Source of the DNA: Bacteroidales bacterium
GTDB lineage: Bacteria; Bacteroidota; Bacteroidia; Bacteroidales; Muribaculaceae
NCBI GenBank assembly: GCA_004554255.1
Contig: SFNC01000047.1
Location: 1 to 14,127, forward strand
Length of the DNA stretch: 14,127 bases
Direction: 5' to 3'
Shown in pieces: positions 6,493 to 14,032 of this stretch. Position 1 is the first letter of the stretch. Every line of letters begins with the position of its first letter. The notes under the pieces are model-generated. The model was not told the origin of the DNA. It made no database searches and was given only the letters and a program-made list of their open reading frames with translations. The translations under genes were made by a program, and so were the position numbers.

Positions 6493-7572
6493 ATGTTAGG
6501 CGCCTTCGCTCACATAATCGCCGCCGCCATGGCGCTGGCCGCCGGAAACGGGCGTGCCGAGATTGTGTTCGCCGGAGACGCCATGCAGCACCAGCGGCAG
6601 CTGGATGCCGCGAGAGCCGGCAATAATACGTATGACTACAGCCAGTGTTTTGCCGACATTGCGCCTTGGGTCAAAAGCGCCGATTATGCCGTTGTGAACC
6701 TGGAGACTACGCTCGCCGACAAGGGCTTTACCGGATACCCCTGCTTCTGCTCGCCCTACTCCTTTGCCGACGCACTGAAAGAGGCCGGATTCGACCTCCT
6801 GCTCAACGGCAACAACCACACTCTGGACCGCCGCGATGCCGGACTTGTCCGCACCATCGACTACCTTGACTCCATAAACGTGGACCATACCGGCACTTAC
6901 CGCAAAAGTGCCGAACGCGCTGCCCGTGTGCCGCTGATACGCGACATCCGTGGCATAAAAGTCGCATTTCTCAACTATACCTTCTGTACAAACGGCCTGA
7001 AAGTGCAGGGCGCACCGGTAGTAGACTACACCGACCGCGACCTTATACGCCGCGATGTGGATGCCGCCCGCAAAGCCGGCGCCGAAATTGTCACAGTCAT
7101 CCCCCACTGGGGCACCGAATACCGCCTGCTCCCCGACGCTTGGCAAAAGTCCATGGCCGACTTCCTGCTCAGTCTTGACGTGGACATGATTATCGGCGGA
7201 CACCCGCACGTCATTCAGCCCATGACATTCCGCACCGACGCCAACGGCCGCCGACGCCTGCTGGTATATTCTCTCGGCAACTTCATCAGCGGAATGCGCA
7301 CCACCGACACCCGCGGAGCAGCGATGCTCAGGACATACCTGTCGCGCGACAAACAGGGCAAAGCGCGTGTCGACAGCGCCGAATACCGCCTCATCTACAC
7401 CGTGCCCGGAACATCGCCGCAGAACAACTACCGGCTGGTATTCATAGACGAGAACACCGACATCGCCGCCGCCACCGGCGCACGTGCCGCAAGCTGCCGC
7501 GCCTTCGTCACCAACGCCACCCGCATCTTCAACGCCCACAACATCGAAGTCCCCCGCCACACCACAGATTAG
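6493..7572 (+). CDS. CapA-like metallophosphoesterase-fold protein
   Basis: The 359-residue protein belongs to the bacterial capsule synthesis protein CapA / PGA_cap family, a calcineurin-like metallophosphoesterase fold. Metal-site signatures are in order: GDA at 28-30, NLETTL at 69-74, NGNNHTLD at 105-112, PHWGTEY at 204-210, GGHPHVIQP at 235-243 and YSLGNF at 259-264. The first 18 residues are hydrophobic and small but lack a positive n-region, so export is possible but uncertain. The substrate is not known; family members are linked to poly-gamma-glutamate or other envelope polymers, but no other capsule gene is nearby. It is the last gene of the panC-panD-ffh-folD series and is followed directly by a repeat. 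Confidence 0.88.
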   Translation: MLGAFAHIIAAAMALAAGNGRAEIVFAGDAMQHQRQLDAARAGNNTYDYSQCFADIAPWVKSADYAVVNLETTLADKGFTGYPCFCSPYSFADALKEAGFDLLLNGNNHTLDRRDAGLVRTIDYLDSINVDHTGTYRKSAERAARVPLIRDIRGIKVAFLNYTFCTNGLKVQGAPVVDYTDRDLIRRDVDAARKAGAEIVTVIPHWGTEYRLLPDAWQKSMADFLLSLDVDMIIGGHPHVIQPMTFRTDANGRRRLLVYSLGNFISGMRTTDTRGAAMLRTYLSRDKQGKARVDSAEYRLIYTVPGTSPQNNYRLVFIDENTDIAAATGARAASCRAFVTNATRIFNAHNIEVPRHTTD

Positions 7573-7596
7573 CCCCACCGGATGAGCACCACCCGG

Positions 7597-7773
7597 ATGA
7601 GCGGCATCCTGTCGCTGAGACCCACCGACATAACCCCGGAGGGGTTGCATCTGAATAGCCCCATGTCGCAGCGCGAAGCGATGCCACATGGGGTCAACCC
7701 GACACCCGCACATGACAACCCCGGAGGGGTACCACCTAAGACGCGCCGCCCCATTTCCACCCCCTCTTCTGCG
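7597..7773. repeat. Hairpin-rich direct repeat, copy A
   Basis: This 177-bp segment aligns without gaps to 9080-9256; I count 12 differences. It contains three inverted repeats: AACCCC-GGA-GGGGTT at 7632-7646, a central 12-bp stem with one mismatch (CCCCATGTCGCA 7659-7670 with TGCCACATGGGG 7682-7693), and ACCCC-GGA-GGGGT at 7718-7730. A short tandem CGGATGAGC (7579-7587 and 7594-7602) lies at its 5' edge. Frames are open on both strands, but differences between the copies change residues freely, so it is not coding. It starts 25 nt after the capA-like gene. A dispersed intergenic element is likely; its function is unknown. Confidence 0.85.
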
Positions 7774-7844
7774 TTTTTCCGCACCTGCCGCAAAAATCTA
7801 CTTAAATTTTCTACATGTGTACGATTCTTTCCCACCCTTGCTAT

Positions 7845-7892
7845 TATCTTTGTACCGGCATACCCCAGTTTTGAAAAAAAATTGTAACTTTG
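7845..7892 (+). promoter_or_regulatory. Possible promoter region of the RhuM gene
   Basis: Two boxes match the -7 consensus TAnnTTTG: TATCTTTG at 7845-7852 and TAACTTTG at 7885-7892. Neither has a good TTTG about 20 nt upstream; TTTG at 7870-7873 is only 11 nt from the second box. The region 7774-7971 is otherwise AT-rich and gene-free. Confidence 0.35.
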
Positions 7893-7971
7893 TATCCGTA
7901 AACAACGTTGTGCGCGCTATCAATGACAAGCCGGACTATACTACTACAATAAGCATTATTAAGAAAGATAT

Positions 7972-8967
7972 ATGGACAGCGGACAGATAATACTTTTTCA
8001 GACGCAGGGTGGCGAGACGAAGATTGAAGTCCGGCTTGCCAATGAATCTGTGTGGCTTACTGCCGACCAAATGGCGGAGCTGTTTCAGCGCAATAAATCA
8101 ACAATTTCAAGACATATTAAGAACGTGCTTGAAAGTGGTGAATTACAGCGAAATTCAGTTGTTGCAGAAAATGCAACAACTGCATCAGACGGTAAAACAT
8201 ATATCGTAGCATATTATAACCTCGACATGATTATCAGCGTTGGCTATCGCGTCAATTCACATCGGGGTGTGCAGTTCCGTCAGTGGGCTACTCAGGTCCT
8301 GAAGGAGTACATGATCAAGGGGTTTGCTCTGAATGATGACTTGCTGAAAAATGCCGGACAGGGGAATTACTTTGATGAACTGCTTGCGAGAATTCGCGAC
8401 ATACGCAGTTCTGAGAAGGTATTCTATCGCAAGGTGCTGGAGATTTATGCCCTCAGCATAGACTATGACCCTCGAACCTCCATCACCCAACAGTTCTTCA
8501 AGACGGTTCAGAACAAGATGCACTTTGCCGCCCATGGGCATACTGCCGCCGAGGTGATTTATGACCGGGCCAATGCCGAAAAGGATTTCATGGGGCTGAC
8601 CACATGGCGAGGAGCGATGCTAACCAAGCATGAGGCGGAGATTGCGAAGAATTATCTTTCGGAAGAGGAGGTTGATATACTCAACCGCATTGTCAATCTA
8701 TATCTCGACTTCGCCGAACTTCAAGCTAAGAGCCACGTGCCGATGTATATGAAAGACTGGATTCAAAAGCTCGACGATTTCCTGAAGCTGTCTGGGAAAG
8801 AATTGCTGAACCATACCGGAAGCGTGTCAGCCGAAGTCGCCAAGCTTAAAGCAAATGAGGAATACGACAAATTCCGCGAGCGTACCCAATATCAGCTATC
8901 ACCTGTCGAAATCCATTTCCTTGAAGCCTTTGAAGCCGAACAAAAACGGCTTCTCTCCAAGAAATAA
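7972..8967 (+). CDS. RhuM family protein
   Basis: The 331-residue protein matches the virulence RhuM family, named for a Salmonella pathogenicity-island gene and found widely in accessory regions; the molecular role is not established. Residues 28-53 (VWLTADQMAELFQRNKSTISRHIKNV) look like a helix-turn-helix, suggesting DNA binding. The family core is YYNLDMIISVGYRVN at 81-95 and FRQWATQVLKEYMIKGFAL at 102-120. The C-terminal half is helical, with basic and acidic runs near the end. The length is normal, with no frameshift. Its DNA is clearly less GC-rich than the neighbours, and it is bracketed by direct repeats, so horizontal acquisition is likely. Phage antirepressor-like and addiction-module roles are possible but unsupported. 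Confidence 0.9.
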   Translation: MDSGQIILFQTQGGETKIEVRLANESVWLTADQMAELFQRNKSTISRHIKNVLESGELQRNSVVAENATTASDGKTYIVAYYNLDMIISVGYRVNSHRGVQFRQWATQVLKEYMIKGFALNDDLLKNAGQGNYFDELLARIRDIRSSEKVFYRKVLEIYALSIDYDPRTSITQQFFKTVQNKMHFAAHGHTAAEVIYDRANAEKDFMGLTTWRGAMLTKHEAEIAKNYLSEEEVDILNRIVNLYLDFAELQAKSHVPMYMKDWIQKLDDFLKLSGKELLNHTGSVSAEVAKLKANEEYDKFRERTQYQLSPVEIHFLEAFEAEQKRLLSKK

Positions 8968-8983
8968 ACATTGCAGACAATGA

Positions 8984-9079
8984 GTGAGTGGCACTCACAA
9001 GCTCAAATTCGAAGCTCCGGACGGAAAGCAGCGAAAGGCAGATGTCCTCAATAGCGAGGGGGGCATTCTCCTTGCCTGT
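8984..9079 (+). pseudogene. Remnant of a Bro-N (phage antirepressor-like) gene
   Basis: Just after the RhuM stop, one frame reads VSGTHKLKFEAPDGKQRKAD and then VLNSEGGIL. This resembles the middle of Bro-N/antirepressor-like proteins, in which a similar THxLKxxAxDGKxRxTDVxxTEG segment precedes a conserved IQSIPSPKAEPF. Here the frame has an in-frame stop at 8981-8983, so the N-terminal half is missing, and the similarity ends where repeat copy B starts. It is best read as a gene fragment truncated on both sides. The family call is from memory of the motif and is moderate at best. Confidence 0.42.
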
Positions 9080-9256
9080 ATGAGCGGCATCCTGCCGCTG
9101 ATACCCACCGACATAACCCCGGAGGGGTTCCACCTGAATAGCCCCATGTTGCAGCGCGAAGCGATGCCACATGGGGTCAACCCGACACCCGCACACGACA
9201 ACCCCGGAGGGGTTGCATCTAAGACGCGCCGCCCCATTTCCACACACCCTTCTGCG
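9080..9256. repeat. Hairpin-rich direct repeat, copy B
   Basis: This is the direct partner of 7597-7773, in the same orientation and without gaps. The first GGA-loop hairpin (CCCC-GGA-GGGG around 9117-9127), the central stem (9142-9153 with 9165-9176) and the second GGA-loop hairpin (about 9200-9213) are all kept. The single difference in the central stem (9150, T for C) falls on the already unpaired position. Downstream of the copy, at 9267-9297, lie a small TGCGT/ACGCA hairpin, AAAATG-TTG-CATTTT and a run of eight T, a weak terminator-like sequence for the RhuM side. Confidence 0.85.
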
Positions 9257-9306
9257 CCCGTTTTTCTGCGTCCGACGCAAAATGTTGCATTTTTTTTGGC
9301 GAAAAA

Positions 9307-9338
9307 TTTGGCCACCTCGAAAATTATACGTACCTTTG
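9307..9338 (+). promoter_or_regulatory. Promoter of tRNA-His
   Basis: TTTG at 9307-9310 and TACCTTTG at 9331-9338 match the Bacteroidetes promoter consensus with a 20-nt gap. The tRNA begins about 20 nt further on. Confidence 0.75.
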
Positions 9339-9357
9339 CAGTGCTAAAAACGAAATG

Positions 9358-9431
<74 letters not shown>

Positions 9432-9443
9432 CAAAAGACATCA

Positions 9444-9482
9444 GGGACGTGCCGCATCTGTGGCCCGTCCCCATTCTTTTTA
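9444..9482 (+). terminator. Terminator-like hairpin after tRNA-His
   Basis: GGGACG 9444-9449 pairs with CGTCCC 9466-9471, and GCCGCA 9451-9456 pairs with TGTGGC 9459-9464 (one G·T), giving a stem with one T/C mismatch. CCATTCTTTTTAT follows, an acceptable T-run. It ends 18 nt before the ATG of the next gene, so any read-through would feed that gene. Confidence 0.7.
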
Positions 9483-9500
9483 TAAGACCTCATCCCAGAT

Positions 9501-10283
9501 ATGAACGACTCCATTTTCGACGTTAACGCCCTCGCCGACCTCCTAAACACCGAGGCCGCACGAATCAACAATCCCGACTTCATAGCCCTGGACCCCGTGC
9601 AGTTCCCGAGGCGGTTCGACAAGAAACAGGACATTGAAATTGTCGCACTCCTGGCCGCGACAATAGCATGGGGAAACCGCACCATGATCTGCCGGAATTG
9701 CGTGAAGATGCTTGGCCTAATGGACCATCAGCCATATAATTATGTTATGGACTGCGGCTACGAGGATCTGCCGGACATGAATATCCACCGCACTTTTTTC
9801 GCCGCCAATCTCAGGCACTATCTGCGTGGACTGCACAGTATCTACAGCCGATTCGACAGCCTGGAGGATTTTGCCGCATCGGTAGGCGTGCAGCACTCCG
9901 AGGCCCCCGCCTGGCTGCTGGCCGAAGCTATCGCCAACGAACTCACCGCCGCCAACAACGGCATCGCCGACTCCCGCTGTCTGCCCGGAAACATCGCCAA
10001 CACCGCGCTGAAGCGCTTCAACATGGCCCTGCGATGGCTGGTCCGCGACGACGGAATTGTGGACATGGGCATCTGGAAAGCAATCCGTCCCGCTCAATTG
10101 TTTATACCTTTGGATGTGCATGTGGCCAATGTCTCTCGGCAACTGGGACTGCTGACACGCAAAAGCAACGACCGCAAGGCTGTGGAGCAGCTCACCGAGG
10201 CTTTGCGCGTTTTCAGACCCGAAGACCCCGTGTATTACGACTATGCCCTCTTTGGCATCGGCATAGAAAACAAAGGCCGATAA
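9501..10283 (+). CDS. DUF2400 / TIGR02757 family protein of unknown function
   Basis: The 260-residue protein matches the conserved TIGR02757 (DUF2400) family, common in Bacteroidetes and some Proteobacteria. Features visible: PDFIALDPVQFPRRF near residues 25-39, DIEIVALLAATIAWGNR at 44-60, KRFNMALRWLVRDDGIVDMG at 171-190, WKAIRPAQLFIPLDVHVAN at 192-210, and RPEDPVYYDYALFGIGI at 239-255. No signal peptide or membrane segment is seen, so it is probably cytosolic. The biochemical role is not known to me. No promoter is visible between the tRNA hairpin and the ATG, so expression probably depends on read-through from the tRNA-His promoter. The length appears complete. Confidence 0.88.
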   Translation: MNDSIFDVNALADLLNTEAARINNPDFIALDPVQFPRRFDKKQDIEIVALLAATIAWGNRTMICRNCVKMLGLMDHQPYNYVMDCGYEDLPDMNIHRTFFAANLRHYLRGLHSIYSRFDSLEDFAASVGVQHSEAPAWLLAEAIANELTAANNGIADSRCLPGNIANTALKRFNMALRWLVRDDGIVDMGIWKAIRPAQLFIPLDVHVANVSRQLGLLTRKSNDRKAVEQLTEALRVFRPEDPVYYDYALFGIGIENKGR

Positions 10284-10285
10284 AA

Positions 10286-10316
10286 TTGCACATTCCGCCG
10301 AAAATGTCTAACTTTG
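10286..10316 (+). promoter_or_regulatory. Promoter of the ThiE-like/kdsB operon
   Basis: TTG at 10286-10288 and TAACTTTG at 10309-10316 fit the Bacteroidetes promoter with a 20-nt gap. Transcription should begin near 10321-10323, about 20 nt before the ATG at 10341. Confidence 0.65.
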
Positions 10317-10340
10317 TAATATATTTATACTCCGACTCTA

Positions 10341-10928
10341 ATGCTACAATTCATACCCTGCGAAAACAATAAATACAGTGTCGCCGAGCTGACACAGATG
10401 GCTATCGAGGCCGGTTGCGGCTGGATTCAGCTGCATCTGCCCGACGCTTCCAACGCCGATATCCGCGACCTCGCCGCAGAGCTAATCCCTCTGTGCAAGG
10501 AGGCGGGCGTGATCCTCACCATCGAAGACCGTCCCGAGCTCGCCCGTGACCTGGGCATACACGGCGTACACCTCACCGACAACAGCCACGGCAGCGCACG
10601 GAAAGTACGCGAAGACCTTGGCGCCGGTGCGATAATAGGCATACAGGTCGCCGACCCGCAGAGCATTCTGTCGCTGAAAGGTGCCGATATAGACTATGTG
10701 ACCCTTAACCCCACACTCACCGCCGACCGATGCCGGCAGATAATCGCCGACGCCCGCAATGCCGGTTCGGAAATGCCCATAGTCGTCACCGGAACAGACA
10801 TCCCGGAAATGATAACCACCGGGGCGAGCGGCTTCGCAGTCCCCTACTCCGGACCTCTCGCCGACGCCGACGACCCCGTCGCTGCCATCAGCAGCTACAT
10901 AGACACAATCAACAACAACCGGAACTGA
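10341..10928 (+). CDS. ThiE-like protein, degenerate active site
   Basis: The 195-residue protein has the TIM-barrel pattern of thiamine phosphate synthase (ThiE/TenI). WIQLHLPD at 28-35 stands where ThiE has VQLREK; ILTIEDRPELARDLGIHGVHL at 58-78 matches the IINDR...GVHLGQ segment; ADIDYVTLNPTLT at 115-127 matches ADYIGxGPxxxT; PIVVTGTDIPEM at 146-157 stands where ThiE has PVVAIGGI. Key ThiE residues are changed: the Arg-Glu-Lys triplet, the Asn of NDR and the glycine pair that binds phosphate. ThiE activity is therefore doubtful, and a TenI-like or other role is possible. The next gene starts six nucleotides after the stop. Neighbours are envelope genes, not thiamine genes. Confidence 0.75.
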   Translation: MLQFIPCENNKYSVAELTQMAIEAGCGWIQLHLPDASNADIRDLAAELIPLCKEAGVILTIEDRPELARDLGIHGVHLTDNSHGSARKVREDLGAGAIIGIQVADPQSILSLKGADIDYVTLNPTLTADRCRQIIADARNAGSEMPIVVTGTDIPEMITTGASGFAVPYSGPLADADDPVAAISSYIDTINNNRN

Positions 10929-10934
10929 GACTCC

Positions 10935-11960
10935 ATGCGCTCCGAGGCCGCAAAAATGATGATGAAGACCTTATTGCCGTTGGCAATAGGCCTGGCCGTC
11001 ACCGCATGGCTGTTCTATGACGACTTTAACCCCGACAGCTTCAGGGACATTGACTGGAACCTGCAGATGGTGGCCGGATTCGCGCTGGCATGGATTTTCA
11101 TGCTGGGGCGAGACTTTGGCCTTGCCTGGAGATTCCACACCATCTCGCAACCGGAACTCAGCTGGAAACGCGCTTTCCGCGTAAACTATATGTGCGCTTT
11201 CACCTCGGCGGTAACCCCATCGGCCGTTGGCGGCAGCGCATTTGCCATCTTCTACCTTAACCGCGAGGGCGTGAAACTTGGGCGGGCGACAACCCTCACC
11301 CTCACCACACTGTTCCTGGACGAGATGTTCTTTGTGGTATTCTGCCCCATTATAATGCTGTCATTCCCTATGGACCAGCTGTTTGCAAGCGGTGCCGACG
11401 CCGGATTCATGGACGGCGTGGAGATGGTTTTCTGGCTCGTTTACGCCGGTATATGCGCCTGGGCGGCAATCCTGTTCATGGGCATAATAGTCAAGCCCCA
11501 AGCCGTGGCGCGCGCCATAAAACGCCTGTTTTCATGGAAATACCTCAAACGGTGGAGGCGCTCGGCTTTCGAGACCGCCGACAATATGGAGGGTGCCTCT
11601 CAGGAACTCCGCAACTGCACCACGCGCTGGTGGCTGAATGTATTCGGCGCCACCGTAGTATCCTGGTTCTCACGCTATCTGGTGGTGAACGCCCTGTTTT
11701 GGGGATTCGTACCGGAGGCCTCGCAGACGCTGATTTTCGCACGACAGTTCGTTGTCTGGGTGGTGCTTATGGTCTCCCCAACCCCGGGCGGCTCGGGCAT
11801 AAGCGAATGGCTGTTCACTAACTACTACGGAGACCTCATCGCGTCAACTTCCATAGCTTTGATTCTGGCGCTGACATGGCGAATCGTAAGCTACTACATT
11901 TACCTTGTTATAGGTACCGTTCTCGTTCCATTCTACTTCTCAAAAAAAGCACAAACATGA
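10935..11960 (+). CDS. UPF0104 / LPG-synthase transmembrane-domain flippase-like protein
   Basis: The 341-residue integral membrane protein has about eight hydrophobic segments (roughly 12-28, 44-57, 82-108, 119-143, 163-186, 233-256, 268-280, 303-333). Two signatures of the UPF0104/lysylphosphatidylglycerol synthetase TM family are clear: TPSAVGGSAFAIFYLNREG at 94-112 and SPTPGGSGISEW at 281-292. It has the membrane domain alone, without a C-terminal aminoacyl-transfer domain, so transport or flipping of a lipid-linked substrate is the more likely role. ATGs at 10956-10962 are alternative starts. The stop overlaps the kdsB start (ATGA), linking it to Kdo/LPS synthesis, but its substrate is unknown. 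Confidence 0.88.
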   Translation: MRSEAAKMMMKTLLPLAIGLAVTAWLFYDDFNPDSFRDIDWNLQMVAGFALAWIFMLGRDFGLAWRFHTISQPELSWKRAFRVNYMCAFTSAVTPSAVGGSAFAIFYLNREGVKLGRATTLTLTTLFLDEMFFVVFCPIIMLSFPMDQLFASGADAGFMDGVEMVFWLVYAGICAWAAILFMGIIVKPQAVARAIKRLFSWKYLKRWRRSAFETADNMEGASQELRNCTTRWWLNVFGATVVSWFSRYLVVNALFWGFVPEASQTLIFARQFVVWVVLMVSPTPGGSGISEWLFTNYYGDLIASTSIALILALTWRIVSYYIYLVIGTVLVPFYFSKKAQT

Positions 11961-12724
11961 ACCAACCACTTAAATTCATCGGCATCATCCCTGCACGATA
12001 CGCATCCACCCGTTTCCCCGGAAAGCCTCTGGCAATCCTTGGCAAAAAGCCTGTTATACAGCACGTTTACGAGCGGGCCTCCGAGGCACTTGACAATGTT
12101 ATCGTCGCCACCGACGACCAACGGATTATGGATGCCGTAGAGGCTTTCGGCGGCAAGGCAGTAATGACCTCCGCCGACCTGCGCAGCGGCACCGACCGCG
12201 TCTGTCAGGCATACTCCAATGCCGCTACGGATGCCGATGTCGTAATCAATATACAGGGCGACGAACCATTCATCAGCGCCGACCAGATAAACGCCCTCAA
12301 GAAGTGCTTTGACAACCCCGACACCGACATCGCCACACTGGCGCGGAAATATCCCGCCGACGCCGGTTTCGAGGGGCTGTTCGACCCCAATCTGGTAAAG
12401 GTAACCTTCGCCGCCGACGGCCGCGCACTCTATTTCTCACGCTCCATCATCCCATACGTGCGCGGTGTGGACTGGAAACAGTGGCTCGACAAAGCCGACT
12501 TCTATACCCACGTGGGCATATACGCATACCGCGCCGATGTCCTCAAGCGCCTGAGCATGCTGCCGCAAAGCTCCCTGGAACTTGCCGAGAGTCTCGAGCA
12601 GCTGCGTTGGCTGCAGAACGGATATACCATCCGCGTCGCCGAGACCGACACCAAATCCATTGGAATTGACACCCCGGACGACCTCGCCGCCGCCGAAAAA
12701 TACCTCGCCCTCAAGAATGGATAA
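11957..12724 (+). CDS. kdsB: 3-deoxy-manno-octulosonate cytidylyltransferase (CMP-Kdo synthetase)
   Basis: It activates Kdo with CTP to CMP-Kdo for attachment to lipid A, in the cytosol. The 255-residue protein shows IPARYASTRFPGKPLA (11-26), the nucleotide-binding signature, SGTDR at 77-81, INIQGDEPF at 97-105 with the metal-binding aspartate, and a C-terminal GIDTPDDL. The frame is open upstream to an ATG at 11876, but MNQPLKFIGI at 11957 starts at the usual place and forms an ATGA overlap with the preceding membrane-protein gene. The next gene overlaps its last 8 nt. The presence of kdsB shows a Gram-negative outer membrane with Kdo-containing LPS. Confidence 0.97.
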   Translation: MNQPLKFIGIIPARYASTRFPGKPLAILGKKPVIQHVYERASEALDNVIVATDDQRIMDAVEAFGGKAVMTSADLRSGTDRVCQAYSNAATDADVVINIQGDEPFISADQINALKKCFDNPDTDIATLARKYPADAGFEGLFDPNLVKVTFAADGRALYFSRSIIPYVRGVDWKQWLDKADFYTHVGIYAYRADVLKRLSMLPQSSLELAESLEQLRWLQNGYTIRVAETDTKSIGIDTPDDLAAAEKYLALKNG

Positions 12725-14012
12725 GCCGGACCGACGCTCAAGACCCGAAACCGGATGGCTGGCATTCCGCGATGTTCCGTCTTGCGTGGAGGAGACGCTT
12801 GACAATGGCGTGCATCTCCACATCGTGGACAACGGCACCATGCCGGCGAACCGGGTCTCCATCATCTCCGGATTCGGCACCGAAACGGCCGCGCGCACCA
12901 CGTCAATCCCCGCGGTATCGCTTGCATCGGCCCTGATAACCGAAGGCACCACGTCGCGTTCCGGAGCGGAAATCGCCGCGAACATAGACTTTGAAGGTGC
13001 CATGGTCAACTCCCGCCTCACCGAGCATCACTCGTCCATAACCGTAGCCGCGCTGAACTCATCCCTGCCCCGCCTGGTTCCGGTGCTCGCAGACATTTTC
13101 CGCAATGCCGACTTCCCCGACCATGCTTTCCGGGCCGCGCGCATACGCAGCGCCCAGCGATATAACGTCGAATCAACACGTCCGGCCGTTGTAGCGGGAC
13201 GTCTCATCAACCGCCTGATTCTCGGAGAAAACCACCCGCTGTCCGCACCCAACGACGCCGATGCCATCATGGCCACGTCGCGACAGATGGTGGCACAGAC
13301 TCACCGGATAATCCGCGACAGCGCGTCGGCACACATCTTCTTCGGCGGCAAGGCCGACAAGGACACCATTGCCGCATTGCGCAGCCTCGGCGCCGGCCTG
13401 CGTCCCGCACCGCCGGCAAGCCCCCTCGTCCCGGAAATCACTCCCCCGATGCCCGAACCCGCCGGGAAGCACTATGTAGCCATGCCCGAATCCCTGCAGA
13501 CCGCCGTCGCCATTGCCATCCCCGCTATTCCGCGCAATCACCCGGACTACCACAACCTCAGGCTCACGGTCATGGCCCTGGGTGGATACTTCGGAAGCCG
13601 GCTGATGACCAACATCCGCGAAGAAAAAGGACTCACATACGGAATCGGCGCCTACCTGCTCGGAAACCTGGACGGCGCATCCGTCTCTATTTCGGCACAA
13701 TGTCCCAACGGCACTGCCGACACCGTAATTAATGAAATCTGCAACGAGATAGACGCTCTGGCTACCGCCCCGATGCCCGAGGACGAGCTAACCCGCCTGC
13801 GCCGCTATGCCATGTCGCAGCTGATTTCTGTCCTGGACACGCCATTCGCCATTGCCGACTACTACCAGTGCCACCTCCTGTACGGCACACCGGACACCTA
13901 CTTCGAGGACCAGTTCCGCGCCATAAGCAACCTGTCTCCCGAAACAATCATGAACATCGCCGCCACCTACCTGCTCCCCCGACAAATGCGCATCGTCACC
14001 GCCGGCGCATAA
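12717..14012 (+). CDS. M16-family protein without the zinc-binding motif
   Basis: The 431-residue protein has two M16 (insulinase/pitrilysin) half-domains. In the first, where peptidases carry HxxEH about 60 residues in, it reads IPAVSLASALITEGTTSRSG (64-83), with no histidine pair, so zinc and proteolysis are lost. The second half keeps NIREEKGLTYGIGAY (299-313), the substrate-binding R/Y element. This is the pattern of non-catalytic partners such as PQQ-like and mitochondrial processing peptidase subunits. No signal peptide is apparent, and no catalytic M16 partner is in the window. The ATG at 12717 overlaps kdsB by 8 nt; an upstream ATG at 12582 lies deep inside kdsB and is unlikely. Repetitive hydrophobic segments are not membrane-spanning. 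Confidence 0.85.
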   Translation: MDKPDRRSRPETGWLAFRDVPSCVEETLDNGVHLHIVDNGTMPANRVSIISGFGTETAARTTSIPAVSLASALITEGTTSRSGAEIAANIDFEGAMVNSRLTEHHSSITVAALNSSLPRLVPVLADIFRNADFPDHAFRAARIRSAQRYNVESTRPAVVAGRLINRLILGENHPLSAPNDADAIMATSRQMVAQTHRIIRDSASAHIFFGGKADKDTIAALRSLGAGLRPAPPASPLVPEITPPMPEPAGKHYVAMPESLQTAVAIAIPAIPRNHPDYHNLRLTVMALGGYFGSRLMTNIREEKGLTYGIGAYLLGNLDGASVSISAQCPNGTADTVINEICNEIDALATAPMPEDELTRLRRYAMSQLISVLDTPFAIADYYQCHLLYGTPDTYFEDQFRAISNLSPETIMNIAATYLLPRQMRIVTAGA

Positions 14013-14032
14013 ATCAGGATTTTTGGAGATTA

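Noticed and set aside
6496..7713. A 405-codon open frame on the minus strand opposite the capA-like gene
   Set aside because: It mirrors a clearly conserved + strand protein and arises from GC-rich codon usage; its translation has no recognisable domain.
7972..8967. RhuM as part of a toxin-antitoxin pair
   Set aside because: There is no intact small partner gene on either side; only a fragment of a Bro-N-like gene is present.
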